Below are positions 11,037 to 22,855 of a stretch of DNA of 64,000 bases, one piece after another (position 1 is the stretch's first letter; every line of letters starts with the position of its first letter). This stretch comes from Maylandia zebra. Lineage: Eukaryota > Chordata > Actinopteri > Cichliformes > Cichlidae. The stretch is taken from NCBI RefSeq assembly GCF_041146795.1, contig NC_135185.1, positions 26,595,529-26,659,528 of the forward strand, read 5' to 3'. The translations under genes and the position numbers were made by a program. The notes under the pieces are model-generated. The model was not told the DNA's origin, searched no databases, and worked only from the letters and a program-made list of their open reading frames with translations.

Positions 11037-12497
11037 AAGTACAGTTTATGTATTTCCAGACCTGACTGAAAAGCTCTGATATGATGCTCTAAATGAGAGC
11101 ATGAAGTTCACAGCCTCACATGCAGCAGTGACTCTGTGCCAATATCAATGACAGCTACTTTCACACATCAGAAGTGTCAAAAGAGGAAGTGCTTAATGTG
11201 TGTGAACTCTTCACCCTTCATCTTGCATCCATGAATTGAAAATTAGCATCGCCACAATGTGAAAAATCAGCGTAAATACTTGATGTCACAAGTCCTCGTA
11301 AATACTAGAAAACAGTGTGCAGATACCTTTATTTATACAGCACTTTAAAAACATGGTTTTTGAAGCTATTTGATTGAGAAGCAAAATCAGGATGCTCAGA
11401 GGCTGAATAAAATAATAATTAAAAAAATGTTCTGTGGTTGAATAATTCAGCTGGTAAAAATGGAACTTCTTGGGGGGGAAAGCTGTAACCGGACATTCAA
11501 GGTCTTGTTTGTCAGCTTGGATGAGTGCCTCATCCACATGCAGTTTAAATGGTCCATCCAAGTGGGGTGCAAACAAAACAGAAGCACAGCACAACAGTGA
11601 TTTGATGCTAACAGAAGCTGGCTGTAAAGTAGACAAAGTCAATTTTGCTCTTTTTGCTGGCTTTTAGCAAATCAGTCAAAAGATGATGCCATGGTCAAAA
11701 CCTTGTTGGAAAAATAATGCTAATAACAAACTACAAGCTCCTTTATAGTGGTAGAAACAGGGAACTACTTGATGGCTAACACCTTGGCATCAACAGGTCT
11801 CGCATGACTTTGGCTCACAACCTTACCAAGAGATGACATGTTATGTTATTTTGCAAGATTTAGCTATTCGTAAAAACACAAAACACAAATGTGGTAAAGA
11901 TGATCTTTCTAGGCACTACTATATACCAGCACGTCATCCAAAAAATCAGCACAACGTTGCAGCTCATTAATAACCATATTTAAAAGTCACTGAAATGTAG
12001 CCAGTGCATTTGGCACCAAATCCAATGATGGTATGCTTACAGTCTATAAGGACTTAATGGGACTTGGCAGTGCTCCTTTAATAGATCAGACTTCCTCTTA
12101 TACTGCGGTGCACCAGCTTGGTCAATATGGTCTCCAAGGCGAGGCCATGGGTAAGAATCGGACTTACTTTAAATCTTTGTTGAATTGGATTTTGGATCAT
12201 CTACATCAATATCATGTTTGATCAAAGTTGTTTTAGAAGTTGTGTCCCTAAACAAAGATGGACAACTTCAAATGTAACCAGTGCATAAAACTCCAATATG
12301 GTTGGTTAAATGAGAGCATTTTGCACACTAACTGACTTGGCGCATTGAATTATTAACATTCAATACTAATGACTTAAGATTTATTCATACTTCTAATGGT
12401 TCATTAATTACCTATAGTTGTATGCTTTACAAAGTTGGATGTTAAAAGTTGGTGTGGTGACAACAGCACATTTTGTCTTTTGTAATCCAAGATGTTT

Positions 12498-12499
<2 letters not shown>
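10149..12499. other. intergenic DNA without a recognised gene
   Basis: AT-rich sequence with one long (GT)n tract. Short open frames here lack recognisable similarity or splice context. Confidence 0.5.
10959..11034. repeat. (GT)n microsatellite
   Basis: Uninterrupted dinucleotide run of about 76 bp. Confidence 0.97.

Positions 12500-12573
<74 letters not shown>
12500..12573. repeat. (TA)n microsatellite, left of R4-type LINE end
   Basis: Uninterrupted TA run of about 74 bp abutting the retrotransposon fragment at 12574-13033. Confidence 0.97.
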
Positions 12574-12575
<2 letters not shown>

Positions 12576-13029
12576 ACCCAGCACGCCCCTGCGGGCGGTT
12601 TATCCTTCAAGCTCGGGTCCTCTACCAGAGGCCTGGGAGCTTGAGGGTCCTGCGCAGTATCTTAGCTGTTCCCAGGACTGCGCTCTTCTGGACAGAGATC
12701 TCCGATGTTGTTCCCGGGATCTGCTGGAGCCACTCGCCTAGCTTGGGAGTCACCGCACCTAGTGCTCCGATTACCACGGGGACCACCGTTACCTTCACCC
12801 TCCACATCCTCTCGAGCTCTTCTCTGAGCCCTTGGTATTTCTCCAGCTTCTCGTGTTCCTTCTTCCTGATATTGCTGTCATTCGGAACCGCTACATCGAT
12901 CACTACGGCCGTCTTCTTCTGTTTGTCTACCACCACTATGTCCGGTTGGTTAGCCACCACCATTTTGTCCGTCTGTATCTGGAAGTCCCACAGGATCTTA
13001 GCTCGGTCATTCTCCACCACCCTTGGGGG

Positions 13030-13033
<4 letters not shown>
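12574..13033 (-). mobile_element. 3' end of a non-LTR retrotransposon with restriction-like endonuclease (R4/Dong or Rex6 type)
   Basis: The minus strand encodes an open frame from the (TA)n border to about 12622 containing VVENDRAKILWDFQ, then NQPDIVVVDK and VVIDVAVP. The PD...D spacing fits a restriction-like endonuclease core. KKEHEKLEKYQGL and VPVVIGALGAVTPKLGEW follow. This is the C-terminal domain of early-branching LINEs with a restriction-like endonuclease, such as the R4 clade. No reverse transcriptase lies upstream, so it is strongly 5'-truncated. Both ends merge directly into (TA)n tracts, which matches the simple-repeat target preference known for R4/Dong relatives. Clade naming is from memory. 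Confidence 0.7.

Positions 13034-13107
<74 letters not shown>
13034..13107. repeat. (TA)n microsatellite, right of R4-type LINE end
   Basis: Uninterrupted AT/TA run of about 74 bp, nearly the same length as the tract on the other side of the LINE fragment. Confidence 0.97.
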
Positions 13108-13109
<2 letters not shown>

Positions 13110-13171
13110 GGAAGGGTATGTGGCAAATGGGAAACACTGGGCACTATGACCCAGAAGGCAGTCTACTCTTC

Positions 13172-13193
13172 AGAGAGAGAGAGAGAGAGAGAG
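13172..13193. repeat. (GA)n microsatellite near htr1b promoter
   Basis: GA run 36 bp upstream of a TATA-like sequence. Confidence 0.9.
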
Positions 13194-13229
13194 CTGTGAT
13201 CGGTGGCGCTTGTTTGATGTCAGAGTCTG

Positions 13230-13236
13230 TATAAAA
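13230..13236 (+). promoter_or_regulatory. candidate TATA box for htr1b
   Basis: TATAAAA lies 444 bp upstream of the htr1b start codon, preceded by a (GA)n tract. A start site about 25-30 bp downstream would give a 5' UTR of roughly 420 bp without an intron. Unproven. Confidence 0.4.
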
Positions 13237-13259
13237 TCGAGACTCGGGGTTGGCTCAGC

Positions 13260-13679
13260 ATTCAACCACAAGGGGCCTGCAAAGGCATAGCTCTCGAGAA
13301 CCTCTGCCCTACATGTGGATTATTTGTGACATCCTCCCAGATGTTGGGTTATCAGGGCGCACTGCTCAACATTTATGCACAATACTTTTTATTTGTTGCG
13401 TGCTTCCACAGTTAGGAAGTTTTCTTTTCATGGCTAAAACCCGGAGAAGTTTTCATTTCTGCGATGAATGGATACTTGCCTCCATATTTCGACATCTGCG
13501 CATTAAAATCTGATGTAAGATGAAAAAATGAAGAAGAAAAGAGTGAGTTTTTCTGTTTCCACTGTGCCACTACTCTGAACGCATGGCACGGATGAGGCAA
13601 CGCTAACGACGAGAAAAAGCTCATTCAATGCCAGACATCAGAGGGTGCAAATAAAATATGATAAAAGTGACTAAAAGTT
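13260..13679 (+). other. probable htr1b 5' UTR/upstream region
   Basis: Lies between the TATA-like box and the htr1b ATG. Several short upstream ATGs with early stops are present, including one near 13250. No other gene is recognised. Confidence 0.35.
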
Positions 13680-14813
13680 ATGGAGCTCTCGGGTCAAGTC
13701 GAGCCAACTCAGCCGGTCAACACCACAAACGACAGTTTTACTACAAATTCATCCATTGTGGATGAGAGCGCAGAGAGTCTCGCCTATCAGATCAGCTTGG
13801 CTGTGATTCTCTCGATTATCACACTCGCCACCACTTTATCCAATGCCTTTGTCATCGCAACGATTTCCCAGTCGAAGAAGCTGCAAACTCCCGCAAACTT
13901 TCTGATCGCCTCTCTGGCCGTCACTGACCTGCTGGTGTCTATCCTAGTGATGCCCATCTGCGTCCTGTACACCGTGATCCACACTTGGACGCTCGGACAA
14001 ATAGTTTGCGACATCTGGCTCTCCTCGGACATAACGTGTTGCACTGCGTCCATCCTCCATCTGTGCGTAATCGCTTTGGATAGGTACTGGGCCATCACTG
14101 ACGCAGTGGAGTACTCTAAAAAGCGCACAACGGGAAGAGCGGCAGGGATGGTGGCCACAGCCTGGGTCATCGCCATCTCCATCTCCCTCCCGCCTCTCTT
14201 CTGGAGACAGGTGAAAGCGGATGAATTAACAAGCTGTAGCGTCAACACAGATCACATTTTCTACACCATTTACTCCACTTTTGGGGCTTTCTACATCCCA
14301 ACCTTGCTCCTCATTGTCCTCTACGGACGGATATACGTGGAGGCTCGGAAAAGGATCCTGAAGCAGTCCCCGAAGAAGGTTGGGAAGAGACTAACATCGG
14401 CTCACCTGGTCTCCAACTCCCCTGGGTCCGCGGCGTCCACTAGCTCTCTGCAGTGCGGGAGACACGACGCTCCGTCCAGCGACACCGGGTCTTCAACGAG
14501 CGAGAACCAGGTGAAAGTGACGTTGTCCGATGCGGTTTTGGAGAAAAAGAGAATTTCAGCAGCAAGAGAACGAAAAGCGACGAAGACTCTGGGGATAATC
14601 CTCGGCGCTTATATTATTTGCTGGCTTCCGTTTTTCATCTACACGTTGCTGGTGGCAACATGTGACACATGTTTTAACCCCGAGTTATTTGACTTTTTCA
14701 CCTGGCTGGGATATCTCAATTCCCTCATCAACCCGATCATATACACCATGTCAAACGAGGACTTCAAAAAAGCTTTTCACAAACTCACGCGCTTCAGATG
14801 TTGCAGGCTGTGA
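13680..14813 (+). CDS. htr1b: 5-hydroxytryptamine receptor 1B (Gi-coupled serotonin receptor)
   Basis: Intronless 377-codon gene, close to the human length of 390. The receptor binds serotonin at the cell surface, couples to Gi/o and lowers cAMP, typically as a presynaptic auto- or heteroreceptor. The N-terminus has N-glycosylation sequons (NDS, NSS) and seven hydrophobic helices follow. Visible signatures are [15 protein letters not shown] (TM2), [18 protein letters not shown] with the amine-binding Asp and ALDRYWAI (TM3), [10 protein letters not shown] (TM4), [16 protein letters not shown] then CWLPFF (TM6), and [19 protein letters not shown] (TM7). The tail RFRCCRL offers palmitoylation cysteines. 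The loop-3 start ([13 protein letters not shown]) and the [14 protein letters not shown] end match 1B better than 1D. Neighbouring nt5e and impg1 support orthology to human HTR1B. Confidence 0.96.
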   Translation: MELSGQVEPTQPVNTTNDSFTTNSSIVDESAESLAYQISLAVILSIITLATTLSNAFVIATISQSKKLQTPANFLIASLAVTDLLVSILVMPICVLYTVIHTWTLGQIVCDIWLSSDITCCTASILHLCVIALDRYWAITDAVEYSKKRTTGRAAGMVATAWVIAISISLPPLFWRQVKADELTSCSVNTDHIFYTIYSTFGAFYIPTLLLIVLYGRIYVEARKRILKQSPKKVGKRLTSAHLVSNSPGSAASTSSLQCGRHDAPSSDTGSSTSENQVKVTLSDAVLEKKRISAARERKATKTLGIILGAYIICWLPFFIYTLLVATCDTCFNPELFDFFTWLGYLNSLINPIIYTMSNEDFKKAFHKLTRFRCCRL

Positions 14814-17800
14814 GCTGCAGCACCTCCGGTTACTGACAACTTTTGTTTATGTGTCTATTTTCTTATATGAACTTCTGAAACAAGAATCCTTCAAATAATA
14901 AGCTCTCTGTGACTCACAGGCATTATGAGGATGTGAAAATGGGACTTTTTTCATTTGAATCGGGATGGAGATGAAAAAAAATGCCAGTTTTATTGAACAA
15001 AAAAAGAAAAAGTGGTGAGAAATTGTTCTACATAAAAGGCATAGTTGTAAAAAATATTTCCATTATCTAAATACATTAAAAAAAATTCTAATTCAATGAA
15101 GCCATGATGAGGAGAAATGCCAATTTAGAAAAAAGTAAAAAAAAAAAAAAGAAGCTTGTTTTTATTTACAAAAGACCTGATTTAGTATTTAATACAAAGA
15201 GAAATCATTTGTGAAGATAGGCATTTTGCACATTGAGGGTGGTGGTGGGAAACTTCTAATTTTTTTGACACTGCTTCACTTTAACCTTTCACATATCAGT
15301 TAAGTGATGGATTATTCTGTGTGGATTCCTATTTGGCTGGTAAAGTATGTTAATGCAGTGCATAGCACTTACTCCCATGATGCCTGACCCATTAATGTGA
15401 ATAAGCAGCAGAAATCAGGAGCAACAGACATGATTTTGAATTCATAAATACCTTTTGGATAAATGACCCTGGATAATTTTTTTTGGGATTATGTGAATAC
15501 CTGAAAGCAAGGTTGCCGGTTCAGTTATATGTCTATGTATGCTGAAAATAACCATAGGTTTATATTTTGATCATAGTCTTGGGCCGCTCGATGCTGTGGT
15601 TATCTTTGTTTAGAAAGGCACACCCATGCAGTTGAAAGGAAGAGTGAGAAGTCTGCTTTCCTTCTGGGGCTTTAAGAAAAGCTTCATCTGCAGCTGATAT
15701 TAATGCAGCAAAGCTGATGATCACTCATAATAAATTCAATTCTGCTGAACAAACTTAATCTTGTTTAACTGTGCATGGGTGGGCCTGTTTTCTGCCACAT
15801 TCAGTCTGTTTCTTCAGTATGTCCTGTTCGTGTGTCACATGGTTTCCCCATCTTATGGCCGCATAGAGTGATCTGAATTGTAGAATCTGGCTTGCAGAGC
15901 TACATAAAAAATGCTGAAGATCTGCCAGCATAAAATGAAAACAAAGTTTGTTGCTCTAGTATTTGTTCTCATTCAGAGGCGCTGTGTAATAAAGGCTTTC
16001 AAATATTTGTCTTTGAGTAAGAGCTTTAATGCAGTTCTTAGTAAAGATGAGCCATGCTGGTCCTTTCATTTGTGTTTTGCCATGTTTATATTGTGGCAGA
16101 TGACTTGCAGTTTTCTCCCTGTTGTGAGGTGTTACCTTGAAATCTAATGAGAGATTAGAGTCACGGCCAGAAAACATTATGATGACATCAAAATTGAAAT
16201 CCAACAACCTCTCGAGGCACTCGGAGATGTGGGAAAGCATTAAACAGCGCGGATCAATGTGGACAAGAGGGTGTCGTTTCGCATCACTTCCTCCTCATGT
16301 TTTAAGGTTGCGCTGCAGCTCGCTGCTGTTTGATCTCCTCACCATCTCCCTGCCCTTCCTCTGCCGCCTTCCTGCAGGAGAACAAGTCTTTGCTTTCATA
16401 GTTCAATAAGTCATGACAGCGAGCGCAAGTGATGCTATTCTAGTGTACTTCACGTATGCAGAAAGGGGCACTCATGTTGTCAGGACATATGGAAGCACAC
16501 GCGCTGACATCTTTTGGCTTTCCATATATGAATTTTAACATGACCCATAACACTTGACAGAGGATTGCACTTGAACAGGAAGTCATTCAGAGAATTTTAT
16601 ACAATTTTCTAAGGCAGACGCAGGTGCGTTCAAGACTGACACAATGTAATATCTGTAATCTATATATTTAAAGACTTTGCTTGTGGTTGTGACTTTCACA
16701 TTATTTATGTTTCCTAAAGGGAATCAGAGGTCTTAACTCCATGCAGAGATTTCAGCAACACGAACTAATGTTGTAATAATAAATATTCTTTATTCAGTTC
16801 TACAATAAATGCTTTTATTGAAACTATTTGACTATAAAACACATAATAAATACAAAAAGTCTCAAAATTTTGGTCAGCTAAGGATAAGACGACGAACAAA
16901 TTGAATAAAATGAACTGAGAAACACTCTTTACCAGGGCTGAGCTTTGGGTTGAGCTTTGCCACAAAAATAAGAAACATTTTCGTGCTTGTTCGGGTGCAG
17001 GACAGAGGAAAATGTTGTCCCCAAAGGGAGTTTTTTAATGTTTCAACCTACAAGATCTTCATCAGACAAACATCCATCTGAACACAAATTATGCAACATT
17101 CTAAACAAAACTGAGTGCAGTGTGGATATTATGCATGACAAAACACAAATATATGCCTTACACAGGTATTATATTATAGACAATCTGCATTTAATGAAAA
17201 AGATCTTTGCAGAAAAGGTAAGATATGCTCGACTGTGCATGCTATATATCATATATGAGCTTTTCTTTGTGGCATACAGTATATTTGTACTGTGCAGAGG
17301 AATTTAATTGCACACAATGGGGGTTATGCAATCAAGTACAAAGTACAAGTTGAGCTTTTGGTTTTCTTGTCTGCATGAAACAATTCTTCCAATTGTCAGA
17401 CCAGTGAAAAAATTTAACAAAGCATACATGCAAAGTATAAAAATTGATGCAGCGGAGCCAGAAATATCTAGCAAAGATTTCAAAAACTTGGCACTGGCAC
17501 CGAGCGTAATGAGAACTGACAGCAGACAGATAAGTTGGAGATTTCAGTGTGTTATACTAGGTCCAATTCCAGTCTCCATCCAAAGGCCTAAGCTCTAAAC
17601 CCCCAAAGACTTAACTGACTTCACCTGAAAAGCGGCTGAGTGCAAGAGACTGCAAAGGCTCAAAATGCGATTCGTGGGAATGGCACAGCGCTGTGGGACG
17701 TGTCGCGTAACTTCAAAAGGACAATTCCAAAACATTTTCGTTCTGTTTTAGGTTTGAGACTTTTACACTTTCTTACTGGCCAAGGAACTTAATGACCACC

Positions 17801-19779
17801 TGCCATTCAGAATGGAGAAGACATACAGTAATGGGCTAATGTTGGAGTTGGTTTACTTTTTCTATTTAAACTCTATTAGACTATGGTAATTAATTCTATT
17901 TAATTCTTATTTAATTACCATTTTTTATGATTTTTGCTTTGCTCTGCTAACTCTGTATTTGACTCCATAACTTTGTGACCTGTGGCTGTTTCCCTCAGAC
18001 AAAGTTGATCTGTGTGTGTGTATGTGAATAAGGGGCTCATAATGTTTGTGAGAAGCCCTCATGTACCTGATGAACTGACAACCCAAAGCCCTCTGGGTGC
18101 CCTCTGAGTGCAGATTGGACGCTCAAATGTACTGCCATGCAGCTAGCCTCAAGTAGAGATAAACAGCAGGTTACAGAAGTCTGGTACCTACAATGCCATC
18201 ATGTATGTGCGTGTATGAGTGGTTCCCCCCTAAAGTCAGGATTCCTGCAGCATTTTTCACATACACATTACCTTAAACATTTTTGCTGTGTCATTGTGCA
18301 GTGTAGCACAAAGCCACATACTGTAGTGCTGAATGGAGGGACAGAATGATGCAGAGTAGAGTGGATTCATAATGCATCGCATAAATCTATCTTGCAATTG
18401 GTTGTTGATGTTTAAAAAGCTTTTTTGCATGATACATGTACCGTAGGTACAGTTGCTAAACCAGTTGCAGAGCAGCACGCATCTGTGATTAACATGCTAC
18501 GACTGCATTGTGGAAGCAAATACATTAATTACACACACCCTTTTTTTCTATTTCCATTACTAATCTGCCACATATATGCCTGTAGAGAGAAGGACACCGG
18601 TGATGTAACAGCTAGTGAGGCCGAACACATGGATGATGAACCTGTAAAATATTCCTCGACTGAATCTAGTTTTGGTTAGCAGCTTTATCGTTTCACTCTT
18701 TCTGACAAAGGTTGAACGAGGTTTGAAGCATTCATCACCTGAAAAAATGGAGGCACAAAGGGCAATCTGCTATTAATAAATTATCTCTCCAAGGTGGTAA
18801 TGATTGACCTTGGCAGGAAGGAAAACGAGTCACCTGTGCAAGCCATCTATTTTGCATTAAGGAGATTGGGGCGTAGTGTATTTGTAATAATGTCATCATT
18901 CTGGTGGTGTGACTGTGTTTACACTTGTAGGACTACTATCAGAGCTTAGCATATCTGTCACACTTAATATAAGCTTTTACCTGACAAGCAATACATCATC
19001 AAATTAGCCAGATAGTGACATAACAAGTTCACATACTGCTGAAGATTGGTTGCTTTATGAACCATCCATCTACACTGTGTGTGCATCACTGGTAATGGCT
19101 GCTCCGTTATCACCTAGTAACAGCGTGATCTATATTTACTTTCTCATTCTCATTTGAAAAATCTCATAATTCAAAATATTGGGTGTGTTTAAATCCTTAA
19201 TAAAGAAGTTCTGGTAACTTTCTGCACAATTTAAACTTCATTAAACTCTTCTAAACTTTTACAATTTCCTAAAAAAGCTGATAAAAAAAGCTACAGAGCT
19301 CTGACTCTGCAGAGATGATTCTTGGTTATTTGTATCATGCAGCATCGTAAATGTTCAAACACAAATCAGCTGTATAAATTTTCAGCATTAACATATTTTT
19401 CTGCAGTGGAAAATATTCTGTTTATTGTTACCAGCTTGGCTCAGGCTGGCAAATAACAAATCCGCACAGTCCAATTTGCCAACCAGTTTATATAACTAAA
19501 CATGTAGTTTCACATGACAGTGTTGGGTGTCAGCGGTATATGCTGTGAATGGATGATGCTGAACAAGGGTACAAGAGACAAAATAACCTAACAAAGCAGC
19601 ATGACAAAGCATCCCAGAGAGAAGGAATTGAAGAACCAGGCTTTATACCTTCCACCTCTCAGGTTCAGGCACGTCTCTGATGACCCACCATTGCTTCTGT
19701 TGGAGGAAAACAGGGAGAAGCTGTAAAGATAACAGGTGAGCTGACACCCTTTGTATTTTCTGTAATGTATTGGTGGCCC
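14814..19779. other. htr1b 3' flank and intergenic DNA
   Basis: AT-rich. The proximal part is probably htr1b 3' UTR; an AATAAA is at 15729-15734. No gene, RNA gene or clear repeat was recognised in the rest. Confidence 0.4.
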
Positions 19780-19960
19780 AGTGGACAAAAGCACTGGGCC
19801 ACCTACACATTAGAGCTACAGGAGATGCTTGGCCATGGAAACCCATACCATGAAGCTCCTGGGTCACAGTTTCTGTACTGATGTTAACGGCAGAGGAAGT
19901 TTTGTGCTCTGCAATTACTGAGTCAGACTTTTATGCAGTATGCAACTTGGTATGGTTCTT
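19780..19960 (-). mobile_element. degenerate Tc1/mariner-type transposon fragment
   Basis: Contains GGGCCACCTACACATTAGAG, TTGGCCATGGAAACCCATAC and CATGAAGCTCCTGGGTCACA. These match, by memory, a widespread fish Tc1/mariner element whose transposase reads on the minus strand. No intact frame remains. Confidence 0.55.
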
Positions 19961-21094
19961 TAAAAACCCGATACTGTGTAATAGACATTACGGTCCACAG
20001 TGTCCATTGTACTCTTTGCCTCTCCCAAGTGTGAAAAGAGGATGGAAAAGGTGCAGTACGCTGCAGTAACAGCAGAGGGAGATATTTTATTTGAAGCCAA
20101 CATGAAAACAATCATTGGAAAGCGTTTAAACAGACATCATTAACTCGTGTTAGCCACCTCGCTTAATTATTTAGACAATTAAGGACCCTGGAATGCACTT
20201 TGTATGTTTTTTGCTCACTACCAACTTCTTGGCTTTATATAAATTATCTCCCCCTGCTGGTAATGCAGCTTCTGCATGCATGCCCATTTCATGTTTTGGA
20301 GCGGCAAAGCGTGAAATGGACACAGTGGACCGGTGTGCGTATTAAACATTTTGCGTAATACTGGGTTTTCCTAAACACTTCCACTTGAACAACATGAATC
20401 GAGAACACAAATTTCCACTAAGGCAGCTCATCTTTCTCTTTCTAATTCTTTAAGGCAATACAGCATTTTGAGCTCACTTTGAAAGAAACACAGATGTGAA
20501 ATATAAAAGTGAGATCAGAGGTAAAATGTGACACATTTGGATGCAAACTATTACTTGATATTTAGAACCCACAGTGTCGTTTCCCAAATTTTGCTTATGC
20601 AGACAAAGGCAGTAGAATTTAGAGACATTTTAAAGATTAAAAAATTTAAAACTTATCTGACCTTGAAGAATAAATCAGAGGTCAAAAGTAATGTGATATT
20701 TAGAAACCTCATATACCATTCCCTATATGCCTGTATTCTCAGCCCAAACAATAGCAAAAACAAAAAAACAACATAGTTTTAAACAGCTCTTTATTATTAT
20801 CACTTTTACCTTTATAGCAAAGTATTGACTTTAAAGGAGAGGTCAAATGTGACATAATACTTTAAAATATTTATATGGTACGTTCTATATGTTGGTAATA
20901 CACATCACACTTGTAAAAATCACAGTTTTTTCACCAATAAATAATTAAGTTGACGTTGGCGACGTCAGTGGACGTCAAGTCTACATCCCTAAAAAGATTT
21001 ATCAGAATTTCTGTTCTGAACTGTCGTGCTTACAGACAGAAGGACACATATGTAAGCACGCAAGCACTACCAAGAACATAACCTCTTTGGCTGT

Positions 21095-21312
21095 GGTAAT
21101 AATACCACCATACAGCTGATATCTAGGAGGGAAGAAATTTCACAAACAGAGCTGTGGCTCTGCAGAATGACCCATTCTTTCACTAATGTTTGTAAAGGCA
21201 GACTGGATGTCTGGGTGCTTGGTTCTGTACACCGGTGCAATAGGACTGCAAACACCTCGATTCAAAGATTAAGAGGTGTGGCCCAATACCTTTGTCCATA
21301 TAGTGTATATAA
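21095..21312 (-). mobile_element. degenerate Tc1/mariner-type fragment including one end
   Basis: ATATCTAGGAGGGAAGAAAT, ACCCATTCTTTCAC and GATTAAGAGGTGTGGCCCA lead to an end reading TTTGTCCATATAGTGTA. This fits the terminal part of the same fish family as the fragment at 19780-19960. About 1.1 kb separates the two pieces, so they may be one interrupted copy or two relics. Confidence 0.55.
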
Positions 21313-22383
21313 GGCACAAAAGACAGGAATTTAGGTAGCAAGTAGCTACACCCAGCATCTCTTGTGGCTGTGGTGGGGGTAATGATGAATTCTATTCATT
21401 CACAGATGTAGATCTCAACTGCTTGAATTGTTGACGTTCTATTTATGATGCTATAAGGAGTTTAACTTTACGTATTAAGTGCCTTTTGATCATTCTTAGT
21501 TTTGATTTGTAAATCTGAATATTTTCCTTTCAGGATGGGCTTGGTTCACTGACATTACTCCAGACTGTGTTCTTTGTTTACCGAGGCTTTCAGGGCACAC
21601 AAAGTTAAAAGTAAGAGGGGAAAGTAAACTGTCGTGTAAGACCTAAAGAACTAGCGGGAGTTAGATGTCTTGTTCTCAGCTGATATTTGTGCTGAACTTG
21701 AAATGGCCCTGCTCAGAGGTCAAGCTCACCACACTCTATTCAGTCCTCGTTAAGAGGCAGAGAGCAGAGACTGCCACAACAACAAAGATGGCAGTTCAAC
21801 TTAAAAAGGTCATTTTTTATCTCTCTTTTATCACATAGTGCAAAATCCCCATTTTATTTGCATTCGTTTGCAAGGAGAGGCTTGTATAAGACTATTAACA
21901 ACGCAAGTAAGTTTTTGTCTTATACTTGTTTGGCTACACAAGTCACATATTCTCCAACACCGTGATGAATACACCCATCACCCACATATGGATTTCAGTT
22001 TCACTGAGAACTTTGAAGAATATAAATGAGGGGTTCCCCTTTTCTTCTGGAGTCATTTACATATTGTCTATTAACCTTTTGATATTAAGCATGAGAAGGT
22101 GCACTGAGATGGAAACTTGAGTAGCATATTTGTAATTTTCCATTTTCATAAGCAATAATAACGCAAAATGTCACCGGAGCTATTAGCATGAAATTTGCCT
22201 GACATAACCTAATTCAGCTCTTTTTCTGCTCGTCTGCAAACACCCCCAAGGTTGTGACACTTGAATAAGAGCATCCTCTTTACAAAAACATTTAAGTTAA
22301 GCCTCCTGCCTGTGTTAAACTATGGTTTGGTATTTAAAAGACTGAATTAAGGACCATTTATTTTAAAGTAGCTATATTAATCT
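21313..22383. other. intergenic DNA without a recognised gene
   Basis: No coding similarity, RNA gene or repeat family recognised. Confidence 0.4.
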
Positions 22384-22700
22384 TTAGTTTGCATACACTC
22401 ATCATGTGCGTATATGTCATGGTAATTTGGGGCTTTTAATGATTTATTTGAACTTTTCTCTTTCTGGGGTTGAATGACTGAACAGCACACATTTTTAATT
22501 TTAAAAAACAAGAATTGAATGCACAAGTATGAAACTAGTTTCTTTAATGTATACCAGTTCAAATATATACATACACCCCAATTAATATTTGGTTCAATGT
22601 CCCTTAGCAAGTTGCACCTTGACCAGATGCTTTTGGTAGCCATGAACTAGCCTTATTTTGGCTGGATATCTGATCACTCTTCATAGCAAAATTGGTAGAA

Positions 22701-22714
22701 TTCATTTAAAATGG
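22701..22714. repeat. target-site duplication, left copy (Penelope-like element)
   Basis: TTCATTTAAAATGG, identical to 24727-24740, directly flanks the Penelope-like element. Confidence 0.88.
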
Positions 22715-22721
22715 CCAAAAA

Positions 22722-22795
22722 GCTGATTCTGTTCATCTGGACGTAGCGTTTTGTGGGAGAAACGTTTCGTCACTCATCCAAGTGACTTCTTCAGT
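22722..22795 (-). other. hammerhead-ribozyme-like motif in PLE terminal region
   Basis: On the minus strand GGATGAGTGACGAAACGT is followed by ACGTCCAG. The GATGAG...GAAAC core with an ACGT/ACGT stem ending in GTC resembles the hammerhead motifs reported in Penelope-like elements. Two core positions before GATGA differ from the consensus CUGAUGA, so activity is not predicted for this copy. Confidence 0.4.
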
Positions 22796-22855
22796 CTTAG
22801 CTGACTGCAGGTTTCCCCAGTCTTATAAACAGTACATTTGCACAATGTCAGTTCC

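Noticed and set aside
12473..13234. 253-codon open frame with Tyr-Ile repeats on the plus strand
   Set aside because: It runs through (TA)n tracts and opposite the R4 endonuclease frame; the minus strand has the recognisable domain.
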